From an uncultured Megasphaera sp. (GTDB lineage Bacteria > Bacillota > Negativicutes > Veillonellales > Megasphaeraceae): a stretch of 11,647 nucleotides of DNA. Shown here piece after piece: positions 1 to 7,982 of this stretch (its first letter is position 1; the number at the start of each line of letters is the position of its first letter). The stretch is taken from positions 1 to 11,647 of the forward strand of contig NZ_CATWFF010000055.1 of the NCBI RefSeq assembly GCF_958350005.1. Reading direction: 5' to 3'. The notes under the pieces were generated by a model. The model did not search any database and was not told where the DNA came from. It was given only the letters and a program-made list of their open reading frames with translations. The position numbers were made by a program, and so were the translations under genes.

Positions 1-43
1 ACAATGAACAGGTCCTTTATCCTATATGCTTTTATATTACAAA

Positions 44-2179
44 TTAGAATTTTACTTCTGCGCCGACGCGCCACATGCGGCCGTCCAGGTTGATAGCGCC
101 AATTTTCTTATCCAAAATATTGTCGAGGCCTACGAAGACCCGTTTGCCTTCGCCGAATTTTTTGGTGACAACGAAGTTCAGCGTATTGTATGTATATTCG
201 TTGTTTCCGTCAGAATAATCATAGGCCAGCTGATCCCACAGGTTGAACGTAAAGCCATATGGTTTCAGGTCGTCATAGATGACCTGAGCGGTAGTCATAT
301 TCTTGGCAATGCCGTCGACGCCGTGGCCGCTGTTGCCGGACGAAGTCACGTTGTTGCTGGCACTGGTCCAGTTGCTGTTAATCTTGGCCGTCCAGTTGCG
401 GTTGAAGTTGCGGCCTACTTCCAGTTCGACACCGTGAAGTTTCGTCGTGCCGTCGAGGTTGTAGTACTGAGACCACGTACTGTCTTCCAAGGAAGATCCT
501 GTGCCATCGGGAATATTATGGGTTGTAATATAATTTTCTACGTGGTTGTTGAAGTACGTAACCTTGCCGAAGTTGCCGTGCCCTTCCAGTTCATAGCTGA
601 CGTCGAAGTTCGTCGATTCTTCCGGCACTAAATCAGGATTCCCCCAAATCGTATTGCCGGCATGATAGAAATCACTGTACAGTTCCGTAACGGTCGGTGC
701 CTTGAAGCCTTTGCCCCAGTTTACTTTGAAGCGGCTGTTGTTGTTCAGGAAATAGGTGGCGCCGATTTTCGGCGTCGTCTTGGAGCCGAAGTCGCTGTGA
801 TGATCATAGCGGACAGCCGGAATGAGGAGGAGCTTGTCGCCTACCATCCATTCGTCCTGGACGTACCCAGCATAAGTCTGCGTGTCTTTAGAAGCACCGG
901 CTACATTATTTCCTTCAACGGTATTGGACGTATATTCACCGCCAAAGGTGAGGAGATGATTATCACCAATGGCCATGCTGTCCTTGCCTTCAACACCCCA
1001 GACCGTGTATTTATTTGTTTCACCATATGTAGGAACTTCACCTGCTGGCACCGGAATAAACGGCATGGTTACATTCATAAGATCTTTGGCAATTTCACCT
1101 GCTGCCGCGCCCATAATTTCATACGGGAGCAGGCGGGATTTTTCCAGGCGGCTATAGTACGTACGGAGGGTATAGTTATTTTTATCGCTTTTCCCGTCAA
1201 AAGTAAGGCTGATGTTCTTTTGTTCCTGATCCAATTTCGCTTTATTGGGATCATAAGTCAGATACTTATCAAGCGCTTTATTAGCAAGTGCAATTGCTTC
1301 GCCCCGATTCATGCTAGGTTTCATACCCGGCTTATCCTTACTCCCATAAATCATCCCCATTACCATGCCCGTTATAGCAGGGCGTACTGTCGATGATTCA
1401 AATCCCGGCCAATCTGCTTCCTGATCAGCTTTAAAGTACGATGCATCGAGGCGCAGGGACTGATGGTCATTGAAGCGGTACGTCCCATTCAAGTCGACGC
1501 TGTGCTTCGGGCCGTACAGATAGCCCATGCCGTTCTGCATCATGCGGTTCCGGTCTTTACCAATGGATACGTCGACAGAGCCGCTGAACTTGCCAATGTC
1601 GCCGGTTTCGACGTGGTAGTAATTATTGATGCTTTCGGTTCCCGTCGTCACACCAGCCGTGAGGGATTCATCTTTTCCGGAAGTCTTGGTGATGATGTTG
1701 ATGACGCCAGACAGGGCATCGGAGCCGTACTGAGCCGAAGCAGCGCCGCGGACGATTTCAATGCGTTCAATGTTGTTGACATTAATGCGGTCCAAGGTCA
1801 TGAGATTCTGTGACGTAGACGTATCTTCAACAGCGATACGGTGCCCATTGACCAAAATCAGGCCTTCATTGGTAGCACCGCCGCGAATGGAAATGCGCCG
1901 ACCAAAGCCGTTGTTCTGGGGAATAATATTGACATTATCGGCTAGTTTCAAAGCATCATATACGTTAGCGGCTCCCAATTTCTGGATGTCGTCAGCTGTA
2001 ATGACTTCCACAGAGTTAGGAACATTTTTCACTTCTTCTTCCGTCCGCGTTGCCGTGACGATAACTTCTTTCGTGCTCTGCGAGGGAGCAACAGAATCAG
2101 CCGCAAATGCAGGGGCCATCAAAGAGGCCGTAATAGCAGCTGTTAACAAGATCGTTCGTTCTGACATATGACTTTTCAT
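44..2179 (-). CDS. TonB-dependent outer-membrane receptor (FepA/CirA/BtuB-like)
   Basis: This 711-residue protein is an outer-membrane active transporter that would import a scarce ligand (siderophore, haem or cobalamin type) using TonB energy. Residues 1-26 are a signal peptide ending in AFA before ADSV. A TonB box (EVIVTATR, 38-45) follows. The plug domain spans about 50-170, with the family motifs SIRGG, ILVNGHR, IERIEIVRGAASAQYG and GVINIITK. The remainder is a beta-barrel with the motif GFKAPTVTELY and then GNPDLVPEES, and it ends in Phe (GAEVKF), the usual outer-membrane sorting signal. The start at 2179 is supported by AAAGGAG nine bases upstream; a later Met at residue 5 lacks a well-placed site. 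It has its own promoter behind the carB terminator, so it is not part of the pyr operon. The ligand cannot be read from the sequence. Residues of about 250-426 are encoded by distinctly lower-GC DNA. No terminator is visible in the 43 bases after the stop. Confidence 0.93.
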   Translation of the reverse strand: MKSHMSERTILLTAAITASLMAPAFAADSVAPSQSTKEVIVTATRTEEEVKNVPNSVEVITADDIQKLGAANVYDALKLADNVNIIPQNNGFGRRISIRGGATNEGLILVNGHRIAVEDTSTSQNLMTLDRINVNNIERIEIVRGAASAQYGSDALSGVINIITKTSGKDESLTAGVTTGTESINNYYHVETGDIGKFSGSVDVSIGKDRNRMMQNGMGYLYGPKHSVDLNGTYRFNDHQSLRLDASYFKADQEADWPGFESSTVRPAITGMVMGMIYGSKDKPGMKPSMNRGEAIALANKALDKYLTYDPNKAKLDQEQKNISLTFDGKSDKNNYTLRTYYSRLEKSRLLPYEIMGAAAGEIAKDLMNVTMPFIPVPAGEVPTYGETNKYTVWGVEGKDSMAIGDNHLLTFGGEYTSNTVEGNNVAGASKDTQTYAGYVQDEWMVGDKLLLIPAVRYDHHSDFGSKTTPKIGATYFLNNNSRFKVNWGKGFKAPTVTELYSDFYHAGNTIWGNPDLVPEESTNFDVSYELEGHGNFGKVTYFNNHVENYITTHNIPDGTGSSLEDSTWSQYYNLDGTTKLHGVELEVGRNFNRNWTAKINSNWTSASNNVTSSGNSGHGVDGIAKNMTTAQVIYDDLKPYGFTFNLWDQLAYDYSDGNNEYTYNTLNFVVTKKFGEGKRVFVGLDNILDKKIGAINLDGRMWRVGAEVKF

Positions 2180-2200
2180 CCGTACTATCTCCTTTTATAG

Positions 2201-2244
2201 ATGATACAATTTATCAAGACTGTTGAATTGTATCATATTGATAC
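2201..2244. promoter_or_regulatory. Operator-like inverted repeats at the receptor promoter
   Basis: The 11-base sequence ATGATACAATT on the minus strand (2236-2226) is followed by its perfect inverse AATTGTATCAT (2211-2201), with 14 bases between them. The first copy is also one half of a second palindrome, GTATCA-ATA-TGATAC (2244-2230). TGATAC half-sites thus occur three times in 44 bp, overlapping the -10 element and the expected start of the transcript. If the predicted promoter is right, the first arm lies upstream of the transcript start, so this would be a protein-binding DNA operator and not an RNA hairpin. A Fur-family regulator would fit an iron-type receptor, but the match to a Fur box is not close and the regulator is unknown. 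Confidence 0.5.
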
Positions 2245-2255
2245 GTGAAAATCAA
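2227..2255 (-). promoter_or_regulatory. Sigma-A-type promoter of the TonB-dependent receptor gene
   Basis: On the minus strand, TTGATT (2255-2250) is separated by exactly 17 bases from TACAAT (2232-2227), a good housekeeping-type promoter. Transcription would begin near 2220, giving a leader of about 40 bases before the ribosome binding site AAAGGAG and the ATG at 2179. Confidence 0.65.
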
Positions 2256-2292
2256 TACCATTAACAATTTTCCCACAACTTTTTATCAGGGC

Positions 2293-2308
2293 TGTTACAA
2301 TTCTAACA
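2293..2308. repeat. Small inverted repeat upstream of the receptor promoter
   Basis: TGTTA-GAATTG-TAACA on the minus strand is a short inverted repeat in AT-rich DNA about 40 bp upstream of the -35 element. It could be an upstream regulator site. It is short enough to occur by chance, and no function is claimed. Confidence 0.25.
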
Positions 2309-2352
2309 TTTTTCTAATATTTTGCTGTACTGCCACAAACGTATGGACAGGG

Positions 2353-2398
2353 AAAAAAAAACAGGCTCACCCTTTCTTGCGCAAAGGATGAGCCTGTT
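2353..2398 (-). terminator. Intrinsic terminator after carB
   Basis: On the minus strand, AACAGGCTCA (2398-2389) pairs with TGAGCCTGTT (2369-2360). The stem continues through one T-G wobble and CCTTT/AAAGG around a seven-base loop (GCGCAAG). The 3' arm runs straight into a run of nine T residues. It lies 30 bases after the carB stop and should end the pyrB-pyrC-carA-carB transcript, separating it from the receptor gene. Confidence 0.93.
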
Positions 2399-2428
2399 TG
2401 TCATATGTATGAAATTAAGCAGTCTTGC

Positions 2429-5400
2429 TTACCGTTCCATGTCGTAATCCTGAAGGGCTGCGACGTGGTGATAGCCTTTGTTCTTGCCTTTATTGGCAAA
2501 GACGCGCAGGACTTCCCGGGCCGTATCCAGTGAAGTCAGGCACGGTACAGCCAGTTCGACAGCCATGCGGCGCAGGTTGAAGCCGTCCCGTTCGGGATGC
2601 TTGCCATAGGTCAGAGTATTGAGGACCAGATCAATCTTGCCGCCGCGAATGAGGGTGGCAATGTTCTGGCCTTCTTCGTGAATCTTGCGGACTACGTCTA
2701 CATCCATGCCGTTTTCATGGAAGTATTTGCCCGTTCCTTCGGTGGCAATGATGTGATAGCCCAGTTCTTTGAAGCCATGCGCCAGCTGAAGGGCTTCTTC
2801 CTTATCCCGGTCGGCGACGGTGACGAGAATGGTGCCGCCGGCAGGAATGCGCATCTTCGCACCGTTGACGGCTTTGTACAGGGCTTCGGAGTAGGAATGG
2901 CCAATACCCATGACTTCACCAGTCGACTTCATTTCCGGCCCCAGGGCGATTTCGGCCAGGCCGATCTTGCTGAACGAGAAGACCGGCGCTTTGGCAGCGA
3001 CGTGGGATTTAGCCGGCATGAGACCGCCGGAATAGCCCAGTTCTTTCAGCGTAGCCCCCAGGGCGATGCGGGTTGCAATTTCCACAATAGGCACATGGGT
3101 GACTTTGCTCAGGAAGGGGACCGTACGGCTGGAGCGGGGATTGACTTCGATGATGTACAGTTTGCCGCGGGATACGACGAACTGGATGTTGACGGACCCT
3201 TTTACCTGCAGTTCCAGGGAAATGCGGGTCGTGTAATCGATGATCTGGTCAATCATTTCAGCCGACAAGTGCTGCGGCGGATAGACGGCAATGGAGTCGC
3301 CTGAATGAACGCCGGCCCGTTCGACCTGTTCCATAATGCCCGGAATGAAGACGTCTGTGCCGTCAGCAACGGCATCGACTTCCACTTCCCGGCCTACCAT
3401 GTATTCGTCAATGAGGATAGGATGGTCCGGCGAAGCGATGACGGCTTCCCGCAGGTATCGTTCCAGTTCTTTTTCGTTGTATACGATTTCCATGGCCCGG
3501 CCGCCGAGGACGTAAGACGGGCGGACGATGAGGGGGAATACGAGTTCCTGCGATACTTTCATGGCTTCTTTGTCGCTCGTGGCAATGCGGCCGTCCGGGC
3601 GGGGAATATTCAGCTTGCTCAAGACTTCATCGAACCGTTCGCGGTCTTCGGCGCGGTCCATGCCTTCGACAGACGTGCCGAGAACCTTGACGCCCCGTTT
3701 GGCCAGAGGAGCTGCCAGGTTGATGGCCGTCTGGCCGCCGAACTGGCAGATGACGCCGACAGGCTTTTCCTTGTCAATGACGGCCATGACGTCTTCTACG
3801 GTCAGCGGTTCAAAGTACAGGCTGTCTGACGTATCGAAGTCGGTGCTGACTGTTTCGGGGTTGTTGTTGATGATAATGCTGTTCATGCCGGCTTTGCGCA
3901 GCGCCCAGGCGGAGTGAACAGAGCAGTAGTCAAATTCAATGCCCTGACCGATGCGGATCGGACCGGAGCCGAGGACGATGACGCTCTTGTCGCCCAGGGG
4001 CTTGACTTCGTCTTCCGACGCATAGCAGGAGTAATAATATGGCGTAGCCGCTTCAAATTCGGCAGCACACGTATCAACCATCTTGAAGGTCGGCGTAATG
4101 CCTTTTTCCTGGCGGAATGCACGGACTTCTTCTTCGGTCTTGCCTGTAAATCCGGCAATGACCGCATCAGGTATGCTGTACCGTTTGGCCAGGCGCACGT
4201 CGTCTTCGGTCAGGCCGTCTTTCTGCAGCCGTTTTTCCAGTTTGACAATGTTGCGGATCTTGCTGATGAACCACATGTCGTAGCCTGTAATGTGGTGAAT
4301 TTTTTCTTCGCTCAGGCCGAGGCGCAGGGCCTGGGTGACGACGAAGAGCCGTTCGTCATCGACCTGTTTCAGCAGTTCTGCAATTTCGATGACCGATTTG
4401 CCTTCCAGCTTTTTCAGGCTGATGTAGTTGACGCCAATTTCCAGGGAGCGCACGGCTTTGAGGAGAGCCCCTTCAAAGCAGCGGTCCAGGGCCATAACTT
4501 CGCCGGTAGCCTTCATCTGCGTGCCCAATGTCTTATCGGCGAGGGCAAATTTTTCAAAAGGCCAGCGCGGGAACTTGACGACGCAGTAGTCCAGAGTCGG
4601 TTCAAAGCAGGCCGTCGTCTTGCCTGTAACGGCGTTGGTAATCTGATCCAGTGTCAGGCCTGTTGCCACTTTGGCGGCAACTTTGGCAATGGGATAGCCT
4701 GTAGCCTTGGAAGCCAGGGCAGACGAACGGCTGACACGGGGGTTAACTTCGATAACGTAATACTGGTTGGAGTTCGGGTCCAGGGCATACTGAACGTTGC
4801 AGCCCCCTTCGATTTTCAGACGGCGGATGATATTCAGCGACGCCGTGCGGAGCATCTGATACTGCAGGTCGTTCAGAGTCTGGCTCGGTGCGACGACGAT
4901 GGAGTCGCCGGTGTGGACGCCGACAGGGTCGATATTTTCCATGTTGCAGACGATAATGCAGTTGTCTGCTTTATCGCGCATGACTTCGTATTCGATTTCT
5001 TTCCAGCCTGCTACAGACCGTTCGACGAGGATCTGGTGAATCGGGCTGAGCTTGAGGCCTCTGGTGGCAATCATGAACAGTTCGTCGTCATCTTTGGCAA
5101 TACCGCCGCCGGTACCGCCCAGGGTAAAGGCGGGACGGACGATGATAGGATAGCCGATTTTTTCAGCAAAAGCCATAGCCGACGGAACATCTTCAAAAAT
5201 ATCGCTTTCCGGAACAGGCTGGTTAATGTCCTTCATGGCCTTTTTGAACAGTTCCCGGTCTTCTGCTTCTTCAATAGCCGACAAATGGGTTCCCAGCAGT
5301 TTGACGTTATATTTGTCCAGAACGCCGGCATTGGCCAGTTCAACGGCCATATTCAGGCCGACCTGACCGCCCAAGGTGGCCAGCAGGCCGTCAGGCCGTT

Positions 5401-5635
5401 CTTTTTCAATAACTTCCGTTACGTAGTCCAGGGAAATGGGTTCTACATAGACGCGGTCGGCAATATCTTCATCGGTCATGATCGTCGCTGGGTTGCTGTT
5501 GATGAGGACGACTTCCAGACCTTCTTCTTTCAGGGCCCGGCAGGCCTGCGTGCCGGCATAGTCAAATTCGGCAGCCTGGCCGATGATGATGGGGCCGGAA
5601 CCGATAACGAGTACTTTCTTCAATCCTTCTACCAT
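2429..5635 (-). CDS. carB: Carbamoyl-phosphate synthase large subunit
   Basis: The protein (1068 residues; the E. coli protein has 1073) makes carbamoyl phosphate in the cytoplasm from bicarbonate, two ATP and ammonia supplied by CarA. It shows the duplicated family plan. The first ATP-grasp synthetase half spans about 1-400 (GSGPIIIGQAAEFDYAG near residue 12; EVNPRVSRSSALASKATGYP near 300). A linker/oligomerisation region covers about 400-550. The second half covers about 550-935 (GSGPIRIGQGIEFDYCSVHS near 556; EVNPRSSRTVPFLSKVT near 830). A C-terminal MGS-like allosteric domain covers about 936-1068 (TEGTGKYFHENG, then LVLNTLTYGKHPERDGF), where UMP and other effectors bind in this family. 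The ATG lies two bases after the carA stop, and its ribosome site GGAGG is inside the end of carA, implying translational coupling. It is the last gene of the PyrR-controlled unit. No damage is seen. Confidence 0.98.
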   Translation of the reverse strand: MVEGLKKVLVIGSGPIIIGQAAEFDYAGTQACRALKEEGLEVVLINSNPATIMTDEDIADRVYVEPISLDYVTEVIEKERPDGLLATLGGQVGLNMAVELANAGVLDKYNVKLLGTHLSAIEEAEDRELFKKAMKDINQPVPESDIFEDVPSAMAFAEKIGYPIIVRPAFTLGGTGGGIAKDDDELFMIATRGLKLSPIHQILVERSVAGWKEIEYEVMRDKADNCIIVCNMENIDPVGVHTGDSIVVAPSQTLNDLQYQMLRTASLNIIRRLKIEGGCNVQYALDPNSNQYYVIEVNPRVSRSSALASKATGYPIAKVAAKVATGLTLDQITNAVTGKTTACFEPTLDYCVVKFPRWPFEKFALADKTLGTQMKATGEVMALDRCFEGALLKAVRSLEIGVNYISLKKLEGKSVIEIAELLKQVDDERLFVVTQALRLGLSEEKIHHITGYDMWFISKIRNIVKLEKRLQKDGLTEDDVRLAKRYSIPDAVIAGFTGKTEEEVRAFRQEKGITPTFKMVDTCAAEFEAATPYYYSCYASEDEVKPLGDKSVIVLGSGPIRIGQGIEFDYCSVHSAWALRKAGMNSIIINNNPETVSTDFDTSDSLYFEPLTVEDVMAVIDKEKPVGVICQFGGQTAINLAAPLAKRGVKVLGTSVEGMDRAEDRERFDEVLSKLNIPRPDGRIATSDKEAMKVSQELVFPLIVRPSYVLGGRAMEIVYNEKELERYLREAVIASPDHPILIDEYMVGREVEVDAVADGTDVFIPGIMEQVERAGVHSGDSIAVYPPQHLSAEMIDQIIDYTTRISLELQVKGSVNIQFVVSRGKLYIIEVNPRSSRTVPFLSKVTHVPIVEIATRIALGATLKELGYSGGLMPAKSHVAAKAPVFSFSKIGLAEIALGPEMKSTGEVMGIGHSYSEALYKAVNGAKMRIPAGGTILVTVADRDKEEALQLAHGFKELGYHIIATEGTGKYFHENGMDVDVVRKIHEEGQNIATLIRGGKIDLVLNTLTYGKHPERDGFNLRRMAVELAVPCLTSLDTAREVLRVFANKGKNKGYHHVAALQDYDMER

Positions 5636-5637
5636 AA

Positions 5638-6696
5638 TTATTTATCCTCCATCATGCTGACAAACTGCGTAAACAGGTACAGGTTATCCGTCGGTCCCGG
5701 AGAAGCTTCGGGGTGGTACTGTACGCACATAATCTGCTTATCCGGCACTTCAAAGCCTTCCAGCGTGTTGTCATGGAGATTGCGGTGCGTTACGACGACG
5801 TTGTCCGGCAGGGACGCTTCGTCAATAACGTAGCCGTGGTTCTGGGAGGTAATATAGACCCGGTTGGTGCGGACATCCTTGACAGGATGGTTGGAGCCGC
5901 GATGGCCGAAGGTCAGTTTGCGGCACTGGCCACCCAGGGACAGGCCCAGGAGCTGCAGTCCCAGGCAGATGCCGAAAATCGGTTTCTTGCCAATGAGTTT
6001 CTTTACTTCTTCTGTAATATAGGGAATATCCCGCGGGTCGCCAGGGCCATTGCTGAGGAAAATACCGTCCGGATTGATGGCCAGAACGTCTTCGGCCTTC
6101 GTTTCAGCCGGGAAAATGGTCAGGCGGCAGCCGTTGCGCACGAGATCGTGGAGAATATTGGCTTTGGCGCCATAATCCATGACGGCTACGTGATACTTGC
6201 CGTCGCCGACATGTTTGATTTCTTTCGTCGTTACCTGACGGACGACCTGCGTTTCCAGAGGCTTGGCCATCAGTTTCTGCACGTCTTCTTCGCTCATCGT
6301 TTCCGGCACGATGACGCCTTTCATGACGCCGTGGCTGCGGATAGCCCGCGTAATGGCCCGCGTATCGACGCCGTAGAGGCAGGGAATGTGATGGGCCCGG
6401 ATGAAGTCAGCAAGAGTTCCTTCGCATTGCCAGTTGCTCGGTTCATCACAGAGTTCGCTTACGACAAAGCCGGCAGCATAGGGCCGGTCGGCCTGGTCGA
6501 TTTCATGAAATACGCCGTAGTTGCCAATGAGCGGATAGGTCATGGTAATAATCTGGCCGGCATAGGACGGATCTGTAAAGGTTTCTTCATAGCCCGTCAT
6601 GCCTGTATTAAATACGACTTCACCAACAGCCGGTTCATCCATCAGCATGGTACCGTAAAATTTCTGTCCATTCTCTAGCAGGAGAATTCCTTTCAT
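5638..6696 (-). CDS. carA: Carbamoyl-phosphate synthase small (glutaminase) subunit
   Basis: The 352-residue subunit hydrolyses glutamine and passes ammonia to CarB. The N-terminal CPSase small-chain domain (about 1-150) includes FNTGMTGYEETFTDPSYAGQ and the motif YGVDTRAITRAIR. The C-terminal class I glutamine amidotransferase domain begins near 168, with LSNGPGDP at 214-221, the nucleophile Cys244 in GICLG, and His328/Glu330 in YHPEAS, so the catalytic triad is complete. One oddity is that the residue three after the nucleophile is Leu247, where most CarA proteins have His (GICLGHQ). The start overlaps the pyrC stop (ATGA, four bases), with GGAGG seven bases upstream, a typical coupled arrangement. 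Confidence 0.97.
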   Translation of the reverse strand: MKGILLLENGQKFYGTMLMDEPAVGEVVFNTGMTGYEETFTDPSYAGQIITMTYPLIGNYGVFHEIDQADRPYAAGFVVSELCDEPSNWQCEGTLADFIRAHHIPCLYGVDTRAITRAIRSHGVMKGVIVPETMSEEDVQKLMAKPLETQVVRQVTTKEIKHVGDGKYHVAVMDYGAKANILHDLVRNGCRLTIFPAETKAEDVLAINPDGIFLSNGPGDPRDIPYITEEVKKLIGKKPIFGICLGLQLLGLSLGGQCRKLTFGHRGSNHPVKDVRTNRVYITSQNHGYVIDEASLPDNVVVTHRNLHDNTLEGFEVPDKQIMCVQYHPEASPGPTDNLYLFTQFVSMMEDK

Positions 6697-7982
6697 CGTA
6701 AGACCTCCCCGTCTTTCATCACTACGTCGCCATTTACAATGGTGGCGGCAGCTTTTCCCTTGAATATCATTTCGTCAAACGGCGACATTTTGCATTTTGA
6801 GTAAAAGGCACTGGCGTCAACAGCCCATTCTGTATCCAGATCCAGTACGGTCAGGTCGGCGTCTTTGCCCGGCGCAATGACGCCGGCATCGAGGCCGAGA
6901 ATCCGGGCCGGTGCGACAGACATAGCCTGTACGATAGCCGGCAGATCCATAATTCCCTGGTGGTACATGTAAGTCAGAATGGCGCCAACGCTTGTTTCCA
7001 GGCCGACGAAGCCGCTGGGAGCCAGGTTGAATTCCTGATCTTTTTCTTCCCATTCGTGAGGCGCATGGTCCGTGACGATGGCGTCGATAGTGCCGTCTTT
7101 CAGGCCTTCCACGCAGGCTGCCCGGTGTTCTTCCGAGCGGATAGGCGGATTCATTTTGAACCGCGTGTCATAGGTACGCAGGGCTTCATCGGTGAAAATG
7201 AGGTGCTGCGGCGTTACTTCTGCCGTAACCTGAACGCCCCGGGCCTTGGCCTGGCGTACCAGTTCGACGGCGTTTTTCGTGCTGATATGGGCAATGTGCA
7301 CCGGCGTTCTCGTCGCTTCGGCCAGGAAAATATCGCGGGCAACTGCAATGTCTTCAGCTACGGCTGGCCGGCCTTTGAGGCCCAGTTCATTGGAAACGAC
7401 GCCTTCGTGCATCTGGCCGCCCCGGACCAGATTGGAGTCTTCACAGTGTTCGATAATTACTTTATGGAACATGCTGGCATATTCCATGGCTTTGCGCATG
7501 AAATCGGCATTGTCAATATAGTGGCCGTCATCGGAAAAGGCCGCTACCCCTTCTTTGGCCATGGCGCCCAGAGCTGCCAGTTCCTGGCCTTCCTGATTTT
7601 TGGAAACAGCGCCGATAAGTTCCACCTTTACTACGCCTTCTCTGGCAATGCGGTATTTCATGCCGTCGACAACGATGGCGCTGTCAATGACCGGTTTCGT
7701 ATTGGGCATGGTCGCTACGCGGGTAATGCCGCCGGCAGCAGCTGCGCGCGTACCGGAAGCAATCGTTTCCTTGCCGGACTGTCCAGGCTGGCGGAGATGG
7801 ACATGCATATCAATAAAGCCGGGCGCTACGACCTTGCCCGTCGCATCCAGCACTTCTGCACCGGCTGCGGAAAGGTTTTTGCCTACTTCTTTTATCTTGC
7901 CATTTTCAATGAGAATATCGCACAGTTCGTCCTGGTTCATCGCCGGATTTACGACTCTGCCGCCTTTAACGAGTAATGTCAA
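6693..7982 (-). CDS. pyrC: Dihydroorotase, class I
   Basis: This zinc amidohydrolase cyclises N-carbamoyl-aspartate to dihydroorotate, the third step of the pathway. It is about 430 residues long, as in the Bacillus-type class I enzyme. Metal and catalytic residues are all visible (numbered from the longer ATG reading): His62 and His64 in DMHVHLRQPG, Asp154 in FSDDGH, His181 in IEHCED, His234 in HIAHIS, and Asp307 in VTDHAPHEW. The start is uncertain. The ATG at 7988 lies only two bases after the ribosome site GGGAGG (7996-7991), whereas the in-frame TTG at 7982 has an ideal eight-base spacing and gives an N-terminus (MTLLVKGG) that aligns with family members, so I chose the TTG. Either way the start lies inside the 3' end of pyrB and the stop overlaps the carA ATG, so translation is probably coupled. 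Confidence 0.96.
   Translation of the reverse strand: MTLLVKGGRVVNPAMNQDELCDILIENGKIKEVGKNLSAAGAEVLDATGKVVAPGFIDMHVHLRQPGQSGKETIASGTRAAAAGGITRVATMPNTKPVIDSAIVVDGMKYRIAREGVVKVELIGAVSKNQEGQELAALGAMAKEGVAAFSDDGHYIDNADFMRKAMEYASMFHKVIIEHCEDSNLVRGGQMHEGVVSNELGLKGRPAVAEDIAVARDIFLAEATRTPVHIAHISTKNAVELVRQAKARGVQVTAEVTPQHLIFTDEALRTYDTRFKMNPPIRSEEHRAACVEGLKDGTIDAIVTDHAPHEWEEKDQEFNLAPSGFVGLETSVGAILTYMYHQGIMDLPAIVQAMSVAPARILGLDAGVIAPGKDADLTVLDLDTEWAVDASAFYSKCKMSPFDEMIFKGKAAATIVNGDVVMKDGEVLR

Noticed and set aside
662..1396. Plus-strand open frame opposite the receptor gene
   Set aside because: Low-complexity translation with no family resemblance and no ribosome site; it is a shadow of the receptor reading frame.
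3914..5833. Long plus-strand open frame of 639 codons opposite carB and the end of carA
   Set aside because: It is antisense to two clearly conserved genes, has no recognisable domain, and reflects the GC-rich codon pattern of the minus strand.
6960..7976. Plus-strand open frame of 338 codons opposite pyrC
   Set aside because: Mirror of the conserved dihydroorotase frame with no motif of its own.
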